DNA of 64,000 bases from Peribolospora baueri (lineage: Eukaryota > Basidiomycota > Peribolosporomycetes > Peribolosporales > Peribolosporaceae), in contig JAMDHS010000013.1 in the NCBI GenBank assembly GCA_029717555.1, positions 270,868 to 334,867 on the forward strand, given 5' to 3'. Numbering within the stretch: position 1 is the stretch's first letter; each line of letters opens with the position of its first letter. Both the position numbers and the translations under genes were made by a program. Below the pieces are notes generated by a model. It made no database searches. It worked only from the letters and a program-made list of their open reading frames with translations, and was not told where the DNA came from. Below are positions 46,489 to 57,189 of the stretch, piece after piece.

Positions 46489-49400
46489 TCATCGCGAGGA
46501 CGGGTCGGTGCCGTAGAGTCGCACAACCAGCGGTATGCAAGCTGAGTTTTCGGATTGCGAGAAGTAGGTGATCACGTCACGGTGCATCTGCGATGCGAGC
46601 GAAAGGAGGAAGCCAGGAAGAAAGCGAAGGATTACAGTCGAAGGTCGGTCGGTCGGTCAGTCCGTCATGCACAAACACTAGGAAGGCGAGGCTGACCGCC
46701 AAAACATCCTATGGGGACGCAGTACTAGTTCGCAAGATACTCACGTCGCTATTTTTCTTCCAGTTGCTCTCAAACCTCTCAAAGAAGTCCCATCCTTCCC
46801 TCAAATGCTTCTGCGCCTTCTCCAGATCTGCCTCTGCGCCCTGCTCGTCCCCCCGCAGATCTTTCGCCCGAGAGGATTGAATGAGCTCTGTGAGCAGCTC
46901 AGCTCGTTTGGTCAGTCGGCCGACGTAGCGAGCAAAAGTCATCGCTGTAGCGAGCAGCTTGGAATGGGCCTGCGGCACGAGAAAATAAGAGTGAAAGGTG
47001 GAGAGGTATTCAGTCGTCATCAATTATGCCTCCTGACCATACTGCTGCCCACGGAAAGCGGGTGGACCTCTTTACCATTAGGAGCTTAGATTGGGTGAGC
47101 ATACACTCCTTCAAACAAGTGTTCAGAAAGTCGTCGTGGTGGGCCATGAGCTGATCGACGGTGCGAACCTTGACGAGCCGACTCTCGAGCGTCCTCCAAT
47201 TAGGCTCAATGACCTCATAGGCAGAGTATCCGAGCACCTGCTGCATCCAGAACAGCATCTTGGCGCGAAGGGCGAATATACGTGCCTTCCACATCTCCAA
47301 CTCCGCGTGGTGCGAGTTGGTGCGCCAAACCGAACTGTTGTGCTCCGTCCACACCTCTGCCAGTTGCATCTCACCGCACTTTAGATGAATGAGGTAGCGG
47401 AGAAGAAGCTGGTACCGTAATAGGTACTTGCGCGAGATGACCAGGGACAGAGGGAATTTGACAGAGAAGTCGAAGACAAGAGCCTCAAACCCTGACAAAG
47501 GCACCGGTCCAGGACCGAGGAGAAAAGAAGGTTCAGCGGACGACCAGAGTGATGTGAATCTGCCAAGCTCGGCTCACCAGTCATGGGGCGCTCTTCGGCC
47601 AGCATCTTCTTCACGGCATTGGACTGTGCTTCAGCCCGCCTGCCCGCATCTTCATCTGGATCCGGCGAATCCAGCAAGGCGCCCTTGACGGCATTGACGC
47701 GAAGGAGCCACTTGTAGAGGTTCTCACTCGCCAAACCGACCTTTACGTCATCTTTGAAGGGGTCGCGTACGGTCGCCGAGCCAGGATTCCGCAGTGTCAG
47801 CTCGAGGAGCGACTGAAGTTTGACGATGGACACCTTGCTGACATCCTTCTGGAGCTCCCGGGCTGAAGCGTCGGCGAAAGTGGTGAAGAAGTCGCCTTGA
47901 TCAAGGAAGAAATAGCGCTTAAGCGAGCGCAGACGAGGAAGAAGCTCTTGACGGTCAACAAGGAGCTTGAGTAGAGCTCGATTGGCCTTCGTGTAGGCTT
48001 CCTCTATGCGACGGTAGAAGCTAAAGGATTGTCGACAAAAGAATTGTGAGTCAGACGACATACCGAACTGACCTAAAAGAAGGACTGGGTACTAACCCTT
48101 CGTCGTTCATGGCGACCAGCTCCTCCGCTTTGCCTTTCCGCTTAGCTGCCCCACTCCGTCGTCCGGTAGGTTCCTCGTCGACGCGCACCTCGCCGGCTGC
48201 CTCAGCCACCTCGTCCATTCCGCACTCCCTAAGCACATTCAGATACTTGCCCGCTAGCAAAATCTTGCCCTTCCAAAACTCCAAGAACGGAGGGATCCGC
48301 GCACCGCCTTTGAGAGCCGACGCATCATCCTTCTTCTTTCCTTTGAACGTCGCCTTCTGCTTCTCCTGTGAACCGTCGCGCAGTGTGTAGCGGCGGTCCC
48401 AATAGTCGTCCGAGTAATCGCGCTCGAGGGAGCCGCGGGTGATGTGCTTCGATTCAGCGACCATGAACTCGCCATAGGTGTCGTGCAAAATGCCAGAGTC
48501 GATCCATCGGACGAGCATGTGCGCGTAAGGCTGGGAGGCACGAAGGAGGAGGGATTGATACAGCTGGAGCGCTGCCGGGTCGCTGTAGACGGAAGATGAT
48601 CGCCGGTATGAGTCTTCAGAACCAGGACGATTCTAGACCATGATTAAAAGTGCAAGGACTCACCCGCTCATCTTCATCATTCTCTCCCAGATGGCTGTGA
48701 GCACCTCTCCACCTTTGACCACACCCGGAAGGTCCTCCTGCCCGCCTTCCATCTCCTTCAGAACCCTCTCAAACGCATCGGCCTCGTAATCCTTCTCATC
48801 GTCGCTGAAAGAGTCACTATTGGAGCTATCCTCTCCCTCGCTTGCGTCCAAGTCTTCGATCATATCCTTGGTCAACTCGGAGGTGAGACCGTGAACAAGA
48901 GAAAGGGTGTGCAGAGTAGGGTGTACGTAGAACCAAAACTTTTGGAGGGTGAAGGATGGTGAAGTATTGAACTGGTGCTCAAGTTGCGCAAGCAGGACTT
49001 GATACTCCTGTCCTTCCGGAAAGACGGGCGTCAGGAATGGCAAAAAGATTGACCCTAGGGAACAAAGAGAATGGTCGTCTTGGTGCCGGACTGACCTTAA
49101 GAACGTCCCTGATGGCGGCGCAGAGAGCATGATTGACCGTCCCGTATTCCATGTCGCTTTCCATCTCAACGAAAGCGTCGATGGACGTGAAATACGTGGC
49201 CAAAGGAATGATGCGGTCAACAAGGTCACGGAGGGAAGAATCTAGGAAAAGTCACTAAGTCAGCTCGACGGTCCACAAAATAGCATCAATTGAAACGTTG
49301 CGATGAGCAGTCTCACCGATGGAGGGGTCCATGACGAAACGAGCACCTCGCAACCTCCACTGCTCGTCCGTGGGATCATAGGAGGAATCGAATTCGATGT

Positions 49401-50688
49401 ATTGCCCTTCGATGCCCTGACACAACACAACAAGCGAGGCAAACGTGATCAATACCGGACTAAAGGCCTGTTGAGAACAACAGGCCGGTGTCACATCAAC
49501 CAATATGCAAAGCTCACCATGAGAACGAACAGCAAATCCTCAATGAGCAACGCCTCCTGCAGTTCGACGTCTAATCCCAGCAAGTCAGGCCTGCCTGGCA
49601 ACGGCGACGTCGCAGTTGATGAGGGCCTAGTAGTATGCTCAGACGATACCAGGGTGTCCAGACTGATTCGGCCTTCGCTGGTTGGCGCAGCCGCCGCGGT
49701 CGCTCCTTTCTGGCCGAGTGTCTCCTCGCTGGTTCGGCCGAGGCGGTGTTTCCGGTGGGGAGAGGCCGGCGGGACGCGGCGGTTGAGGGGTGCACGAACG
49801 AAGGATGCTTCGCCGTAGAAAGAGCCGTCCGGGGCGCCTGCAGGTGGGCACCATGAGTGATGGTGGTTTGTAAGGAATGGCCATCATCGGTGAGCAGCGA
49901 CGTCGTCTCTCCGAAGATGTGAGCCCATGCCGGCCAGTCAGGCCGTGCTATAGCACTCACCCTGTCCAGTCTTAAACTTGAAAGCCCTGTCTCCAAGCCC
50001 AGCTGCGAGCTCGGGTAAGGCGTCCTCCTCTTCATCGTCCTCGTCCTCGTCCTCATCATCCTCGTCCTCCGACCTGGCCGCAGACCGGAGGTTCATGTCG
50101 GTCCCGGCCGCGGCTCCAGCATCGGCAGCTCGTTGAAGAGCGCTCGTCTTGTATCGGGCCGTCCGGACGGACCGGATGGTTTCAGTGTACTGGAAGATGA
50201 TGGACATGAAGGCGCATGAGTGAAATAGGGCCTCCAATCCCAAATTTTACCCGTACACGTACTCCCTCACAGACATCGTTTTCTCTTCGCAGAAGACTCA
50301 CCTTGGCCACTCTCTTGGCCGATAGCGCCGTGACCCTTCCAGACTTGCCCAATGCGCTCCGCCTTGGCGTAAACGGAGGGGCTCTCGTAGCCTGGCCAAT
50401 GTCACCTCGCAGACCGCTCGAGCTATTTCGACCTGACGCAGATCCAGAGCCATACGCCGAATCCGGTCTCCGCTCTCGCTCTCCTACATTGCGTGCGCTC
50501 CCGCTCCCAATGGTGCTCGCACTGCTGGGGCGAGAGAGCAGCCGCGAGAAGACACCAGAGTCGTAGGAAGTCGCCCCACCCCGGCTATTCCGTTCTCGTT
50601 CCCGTTCTCCGTCGCGATCGCGAGTGCGGTCTCGCGTGCTGATGACGGAGTCGAGCCTCGACGAGTCGGCAGTGGAGGGTCGGCTCAT
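46489..50688 (-). CDS. SPC97: Gamma-tubulin complex component 2 (Spc97/GCP2)
   Basis: Eleven minus-strand exons: 50688-50302, 50189-49961, 49837-49518, 49416-49317, 49241-49096, 49007-48664, 48582-48097, 48020-47578, 47491-47076, 46969-46745, 46587-46489 (1064 aa); phases agree throughout. The N-terminal 300 residues are R/S-rich and disordered with an acidic run. The first conserved block is LDVELQEALLIEDLLFVLMG, then GIEGQYIEF. GRIP1 follows (SSLRDLVDRIIPLATYF, HPTLHTLSLVHGL, LVRWIDSGILHDTYGEFMV). GRIP2 includes SLKRYFFLDQGDFFTTFAD, PLSLVISRKYLLRYQLLLRY, VWRTNSHHAELEMWKARIF and LLFWMQQ-like helices. GCP2 pairs with GCP3 to hold gamma-tubulin and nucleate microtubules at the spindle pole body. 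The assignment to GCP2 rather than GCP3 rests on overall similarity and is less certain than the family. Confidence 0.88.
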
Positions 50689-50969
50689 GCTCTGCGGAAT
50701 GGACGGAGGTGAGGCGCTCGGAGCAGAACGCCGAACGACGTGGGACGAGGTGTGCTTGCGATGGTCGAAGTGTACCTGACGTTTGTCGTCCGTCCGCGTT
50801 CACGCGTCGCATCACGCTAAACGACCCAGGTAGACTGCGGCTACAGGCACGTGATGATTTCGTTGCCATGGCCTTCGCACAAGTCCTCGCCGCAGTCGCG
50901 AAGGATGGGCCGGCCTCCGACGACTTCTCGTACCCGACGCCCCGTTTCACAAGACGAAAAAGGGACGAC
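50689..50969. promoter_or_regulatory. Divergent promoter of GCP2 and a mitochondrial protein gene
   Basis: Short space between divergent genes. CACGTGAT occurs at 50848-50855, 122 bases before the preferred plus-strand ATG (50970), or 20 bases before the alternative ATG (50868). If the latter is the real start, the E-box would lie within the leader. Confidence 0.45.
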
Positions 50970-52441
50970 ATGACGCTCACAAGGACGCCAGTAGCGGCCG
51001 CGCTGACCGCCGCGCGGCTCGACTTCTCCGCTTCCCGTTCCGCTCTCCGGTTCTCGGGCGAGCGAGGCTGGGCGTTTAGGCGCGCGTGTTCTGCGTCACT
51101 CGTTGACGCTTCTCGAGACTTGCACGTCGCGACTTTTCGACCAAGCGCTCCTGGTGAGTCGCTTTGCAAACAAAAATGCAGGGGCATGGACAACTCCAGG
51201 ATAGCGAGCTGACAGCTGTTTGCTTTCTTCGTCACGACTGGCATGTCCCATTAAGCCCTGAAAAAGCGCAAGGGCACGGCGAAGGAGGCGAGCGAGCTTT
51301 TACCGGAAGACGAGGAGGATGAGGGTGATCTTTTCGGAGTAGTAGAGGAACATTCCGGCGCGGAGGATGTCGTCACCTCTTCCGTCGCTTCCGCTACTAC
51401 CCCAGCATCGGCCTCCGCCGTTGCTGCCGACTCATCTCTTGCCTACCAACGCGAACGCTTCGACAGTCTTTTCGCCTATCTCCGGTCGCGTCTGGAACTG
51501 GAAGGCGGGCCTGTCTCCCATGGCAAACTTCCTAAGAAGAGCACGATTTTACGCCTGGCCTTTGTGGCCACCACGAGGGAGGACGCGGAGAGGCTCTTGG
51601 AGGCGGTGAGGATGTGGAGGGATAAGAGGTTAGGGGAGGTCTTCGAAGCCGACCATCTTCGTGAGTGTTGTCTGAGCATTCTTGCACGCGAACTGTTGGA
51701 GACGCTTTGGAAGGATATCCAACGACTTGGCTAAGCGACGGACAACGTCTCGTTTTTCTTCTCCACTCGCCACGCAACTAAATGACGCTCTCTACGTCTC
51801 CTCCATCTCCCCCTCGACCCACAGTTTCACGCCTTGCCAACATAAACCAGCCCTCTCTCGCTCTCCGTGCCCTCGCCAACCGACCTAGCTACGGCCTCGA
51901 TCCATCACTGGAGTCGTACCGCACGGTGATGCACGGCTTCGAACGGCAGGCTATTGCGCGCGCGCGCAAAGAGTCTGCTGCGGGCAGCCTTGCAGCTGCA
52001 GAAGAGACCATGCTCTCTGAAAACGTGGAGGAGGTCACTCCCGGGGATGTGGAAGAAGGGAAGGAGTCTGAAGGAACAGACGGAGAAGGAGAGAAGGCGA
52101 AGACTCCCGAGGTGGAACTTTTGGATGACGCCTCTCTCGCCGCTGCGCTCTTCCCTCACTTCCTCCCCTCCTCCTCTCCCGACCCCGTCGTTCTATCTTC
52201 CCTCCTCGCCGTCTGCGCTTCTGTTCGGGGGGAGGAAGCAACGAGGCGGGCTAAAGCCGCGGCTGCCCAGTTGGTGGCCGTGCTGAAGGACAGCCAGCGG
52301 GACTGGAAGGCGAGCCTGACCAACAGAGACAAGAAATGGATGAGGCAATCGCTGGAGCGAGGCGCCGATTTGATCGCGGAAGCGGGAGAGCCAGCCATAG
52401 CAGCGGATTTCAAGGCTGCGGCCCAGGACCTTGCGCGTTGA
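50970..52441 (+). CDS. Probable mitochondrial protein of unknown function (helical, PPR-like segment)
   Basis: Three exons: 50970-51153, 51256-51660, 51825-52441 (401 aa). The start gives MTLTRTPVAAALTAARLDF and more Arg/Ser/Ala-rich sequence without acids for about 50 residues, a strong mitochondrial presequence. An in-frame ATG at 50868 would add 34 residues. An acidic linker (PEDEEDEGDLFG) leads to a helical core: LPKKSTILRLAFVATTREDA, ERLLEAVRMWRDKRLGEVFE and PSLALRALANRPSYGLDPSL. The last piece reads like helix pairs seen in fungal mitochondrial ribosome-associated and PPR-type proteins. A second acidic insert precedes the C-terminal helices. I do not recognise a named family. The exon 3 acceptor was chosen at CCCTCGACCCACAG, the only one keeping the frame. 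Confidence 0.7.
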
Positions 52442-52499
52442 CGTCCGGAACGGGTAGTAATGGAATCATATTCGAGTTCGATGTGATGCGATACGACGT

Positions 52500-52532
<33 letters not shown>

Positions 52533-52766
52533 GTTGTGCTCGTATGGCGTTTGCGTAAGGGCGGTTTAAGGTACAATTTGGCATTGTATTGCTTGTCGGG
52601 ACCCGCTTAGCGAGAAAAGCAAAAAAGAAAAGGCCGTCTCCTGGCCGCCCGTTTCGCCGCTCGCCCATCTACAGAAACTCATCCTACGGTTCGGCTCGCC
52701 CTGCCGCCGGGAGCGGACTCAGTCCGGCTGGTTGGAATCGACCGACGGACCCACCACCATATGGCC
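52442..52766. other. Convergent 3' region with a 29-base G tract
   Basis: About 325 bases between the mitochondrial gene (+) and the SMYD gene (-). It is dominated by an uninterrupted run of 29 G at 52502-52530, 61 bases after the stop codon. No gene is supported. Confidence 0.6.
52502..52530 (+). repeat. Poly(G) tract, 29 bases
   Basis: Twenty-nine consecutive guanines in the likely 3' untranslated region of the upstream plus-strand gene. Long homopolymers are prone to length error, so the true length may differ. Confidence 0.85.
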
Positions 52767-55700
52767 TCATCGCCAGCCGATACCCCTATGCTTTCCCTCC
52801 ATCTCCACCTCGTCCAGCATTCTCCCCGCCTGCACGCCCACCATCCCGCCTTGGTCTCCGAACCCTCGTTCCAGCTCGCGCTTCGCCTCGCGGAGCATCT
52901 CTCGCGCCAGCCGGAGCCTCTCGGTGCTGCCGACGGGCGGCAGAGAGGGCGCGTTGGGAAAGCTGAGCGCGCTCGACTTTTCGTCGTCATCATCGTCCCG
53001 CGCTCGTTGCGCTCGACGACCCGAGTCGTCTCCGCTCGCGCCGGAGACGTCGAATTCGACGAGCAAGAGTTTGGCCAACGTGGCCATCTGGACGCCTCTA
53101 GCGGGGTGTCCCTCGGGAAAGACGGGGCCGTCGACGGCCGCTTGCGCTTCGCGTCGCGTGTGCTCGGCCGCGCTCGCTGTCATGCCTTGCAACGCCAACG
53201 TCCCCGCTTGAGCGGCGAGGTCGAAGAGCTCCTGGGCGTACTTCTGCGCTCTGCGAACCTCTGCCGTGATGCTCTCGCCTGGCGGGGGCAGGGAGGGGTC
53301 GAAATAGGCGCCGGCGCCGGTGCCAGGCGGCGGAGGGGGCAAGGAAGCGGAGGCGAGGGAGATGAGGACGGTCTGAGCGAGGCGAAGGAGTGGGAGAAGA
53401 GGGTAGGAGGAGGGGGAGAGGAGGGGAAGGAGGGCGAGAAGAGACGGCTGCAAAATACTGTACGCGCGCTCGTATTCTAAATTGCCGGTCACGAACGGCG
53501 GAAAAGGAGAGGAGAGAAAAAGGATTCAGCACGACGACGGACGGGCCGCTGAGCTGGACCGCTGGATGTCCACCGGCTCACCTTCACGCGCGACGGCAGC
53601 CTCCGCATCTGAGAGGGCCCGAACGCCTCCATCGACGGCTCGTCGTAGGGCAGGGACGTCCGTGGAGAAGCTGGCCCCACAACGCGCGCAAGATCGAGGA
53701 ATGGTCGCGTCTATGGACAAATCTGTCCATGTGCAGCATGGATGACGAAAAAAGAACAAAAAAACAAAAAACAAAAAAAACGCGAGGATGGATGGGATGC
53801 GCAGCCGAAACGTCAGCGGATGGACGATATGAGGATGAAGAATGCATTAAACAAGGTCAGCGTCGAGCTGCGGGACGAGTTGCGACTCACCGGGCATCTT
53901 GGCCCATCCTCCGCATCCCTGAGGACACCGAAACGTCTCCCTAGGGTCGATCCAATCCTGGCCCAACATGAAAACGGAGCGAGAGCCGCCGACGTCGCGG
54001 CTCAACGAGGCCGAGCCGGTGCCGTCTCCTCCTCTCGGCGTAGGTTCGTTCGGCGCAGGTTCGTTCGAGGCTACCAGTCGCGCTGTCCGCACACCGCTTG
54101 GGGAGGAGGGTGCGCCAGCAGCAGACGGTCGAGAAGGAGACGGAGCCATCGCCGTCGCCGTCGCCGCAGGCCGCTCTCTTAAGAGAGCGCTCGCGGAAGG
54201 AAGGAAGGCTCGACTGGCGGCGCAGAGGGTGCAATCGCAGACGAAGAAGTAGCGGTCTTGGAGGGCTTTGTGACGGAAGGGGTAAGGGTCGGAGAGATCT
54301 AGGTAAGAGGTGAGGATCTGGGACGAAGGACGAGAGATGCGGGGAGGAAGGAGACGAAGACGGACGTCAGGGCGCGGCACATCGGCATTAGAAAGAAGTG
54401 AACACGCACCTCCTCTCCAACCTGGACGTCCCTGATAGCGATGACGGCCATCTGCCCCGCCACGCTCCCCCCTGGCCGGGCACCGAGCCAGGGGAAGACG
54501 ACGACGGCGTTGGGGAGACAGGAGTGGTTGAAGAGCGCGGCCGTCGAGCTCATTGCGACGCCGATGGGCGAAAGATCGGGCGCGGATAGGGTGAAGGTGT
54601 TGGTTTGGAACTGAGTGGAGGATGGGAGAGAGGAGGTGAGCGGCAAGGCTTGACTGTCAAGACCCTGCGACCGACCGGCGACTCACCCTCGAACACATAT
54701 CCAACACCTCTGCGGCGCTATCGAAGCCAAAGTCTGCGAACGAGCGGCTAGAGCCATGTTGGCCGCCGTCAAGGACGCCGAGGAAATCGGCGAGCCGCAT
54801 GCTGAGGTTGCCTAACGGTTCTTTCTGCGTAGCCGTGAGGGAGGCGCGATCTGAAGGAAGGGAGAGGAGGAAGAGATGGGCTTCAGGGTGAGTGAAGCGG
54901 TGACGCACAACGAACGACGTCTGCTCACGGGATTGCATGCGCTCCATGTCTCGCCACTGCTCGGGCATAAAGAGAAGGAACGGCACGGCAGGGCGTCAAT
55001 GGGCCTCTCCGTGTCCCTCCCACGGTCGTCCAAGCGACGGGCGCACTCACGGCCTCCATTTCGACCCTCCCCTCACCGTCCACGACTCTTCCCGTGCTCG
55101 TCCTCCTTCCCCACACGACCCTAGCCAAAGCCCGAACGGCGTCTCCAGGGTCTCCTTTCCTCCTGAGCGCCTCGCACTCGTGTTTGTGGCGAGGCCAATC
55201 TCGCTTCTGGCATTTGGGACCGCAATAGTGGACGAGCTTGCACGCTGCGCAGCGGAGGAGGGTCGTCGGTAGGGGAGGGAGGGCGGAGACGGAGGAGCTG
55301 GGGGACGGGGCCGGGGAGGGTTCAGTGGACGAAGGCTCGGAGAAGCAGTGGGAGCAGCGGAGGGGTAGGGCGGAGGAGGAGAGGACGGAGAGGGAAGGCG
55401 TGAGGCGGAGGAGGCCGGTGCCTGTCGAGAGAAAGGATAAAAGAGAGGGCGATGAGCGGGAAGAGAGTGAGTTGGAAGAGCGGGTAGAGAAAAAGAGCAC
55501 GAAAGCAGCCCACCGGGTGTGAGCGCTTTGCCATCCCTGGGCTCCCAGAACACGCCTCTGCCCTTGCCGTCGACGTGGCGAACGACGAGGGAATGGTTCT
55601 CCTCCAACACCTCTCCTGTGCTCGCTTCCCTGATTCGTCGGGATGCGGACGAGTCGGTGACGGCGGTCACCGGCGTCGGAGCGGTGAGCTCGCCTTGATC

Positions 55701-56138
55701 GACGTCCATGCCGACGACGAGCGCTGCGTTCGACTGGCTCTGACTCTCGTCTACGCTCATCGCCGGCGGCGGAGGGAGAGGGCGCTCCAACGCAGGCCTC
55801 TCCAGGCCATCCTCGTCGCCTCCCCCTCCGACGAGCGCACCGCCGCCGCCGCTCTCGTCGGCGGCCTCTTGCTCCCTCCGCTCTCTCCTCCTCGCTTCCA
55901 CCTCTTCCCGCATGAGCTTGGCGGCGGCTGCGAGTCGGGTGGCCGACGCGGCGTCCGGCGGTTGACCAGGTTCGGGCTGCTGCAGGACCTGAGCTTGGAC
56001 CTGATGCGGCGGCAGAGGCGTCGAAAAGCCGATGACGGCCGCCCCCGCCCCCGCCCCCGTCGCCGTCCCCGTGCGGTGCCGGCGGTCTTGCTGTTGCTCG
56101 CGCGAAGCTCGGTCGGCCTTGAGCTTTGCGAAGGACAT
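52767..56138 (-). CDS. SET and MYND domain lysine methyltransferase (SMYD family)
   Basis: Seven minus-strand exons: 56138-55514, 55421-55051, 54956-54687, 54610-54410, 54317-53891, 53722-53582, 53476-52767 (914 aa). The SET N-terminal part includes HSLVVRHVDGKGRGVFWEP. The MYND zinc finger, inserted into SET as in all SMYDs, reads CSHC ... CAACKLVHYCGPKCQKRDW, PRHKHEC. SET resumes in exon 4 with FNHSCLPNAVVVF, the cofactor- and substrate-site motif, then ILTSYLDLSDPYPFRHKALQ and the post-SET cysteines in YFFVCDCTLC. Unusually, an additional pair of CxxC-like clusters follows (CPQGCGGW and CARCGASF). The C-terminal helices (exon 7) resemble the TPR-like domain of SMYD2/3. The family methylates histones or other proteins; which target is not readable. 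The first 200 residues are charged, low-complexity sequence. Confidence 0.88.
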
Positions 56139-56802
56139 GGGTGCGCGCGCGTGGTGGACGCGGAGCGGGGCGGACGAAGGAGATGGGCGAAGGGAGTGTG
56201 CGAATGAGAGTGAAGGAAGGAGAAGAACGAGAGCGGCGGGGTCGAAACGGCTAGCAAGCTAGCCAGCGATCTGGCTGGCTTCGCCGGGGTTGGGTTCATA
56301 AATTTCTCGATCACTCGCACCTCACGTGGTGCGTCACGGACCGATATCGACGTTTCATAGCGCGACGGAAGGAAGTTGTTCGCAGTTGGCAGGCTTAATG
56401 AAGCGATTGTGACCAAGAGAACAAGGTATCGACCGGCTTTCACGCAATTTGATTCCACCACCGAAACCAGGGAGAGCGAGAGAGCGAGTGGCGCTCCTTA
56501 TATAGAGCGCATCTGATCCTCATCCTTTTCCTTCCCATTGTTCCCACGCTCATGCACGTGCATACCGCTGCGGCAACAAGCAAGGGTGGCTTATTTAACG
56601 GTCCCTTTCTTCTAACGTAAGTGCGTTCGTTTGCGTGACAGGGCCGCCTTTTTCATCGACTGCAAAGGAAAGAGAGAGGGAGGGCGTTTTGACGGACGTC
56701 TCTCAGGACGACGGACGAGTTGCCCGTGGTCGAGGTACTAGGCATTGCGGCGTCCGGACCGGAGTTCGTTTAGTTGGGACTCGGCTCGCTGATCGTCTCA
56801 TC

Positions 56803-56803
56803 G

Positions 56804-56834
<31 letters not shown>

Positions 56835-56835
56835 T
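56803..56835 (+). repeat. Compound dinucleotide microsatellite (CT)n(GT)n
   Basis: An uninterrupted CT run passes directly into a GT run. It lies in non-coding sequence, and length variation between strains is likely. Confidence 0.8.
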
Positions 56836-57167
56836 CTTGACAAAGCATTCCAGGAAGCCTTCAAAGTCGGAGGAAAGGGCACATTGATCGTGGGCGCGCC
56901 CAGTTCGGGCCAGCCCGGCTGCCGTATCTCGCGCGATGGAAAAGACGACGACGATGACAACGATGACAACGATGACGAGACGAGACGATGACGATGCCGA
57001 GAGAGTCTTCTCGCGCGCTCATGCTTCATTTCCATTCGCCACTCGTCGGGAATAGGCTCCCCTCGAGGGGGCGAGGAAGGAAGAAAAGGAAGGGATCGAG
57101 AGCATCTTTCGTTCTCGCGGGTGGATCGACAGTGATGTGGCTATCCTATCCAAAACCACTTATCTGT

Positions 57168-57189
57168 CCATCTATCTATCTATCTATCA
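57168..57189 (+). repeat. ATCT tetranucleotide microsatellite
   Basis: About five tandem ATCT units in the same non-coding region. Confidence 0.75.

Noticed and set aside
54863-54920. An intron inside SMYD exon 3 (GTGCGT ... CCTTCCTTCAG)
   Set aside because: Both ends look good and the length is typical, but removing it changes the frame and breaks the conserved sequence downstream. Retained as exon.
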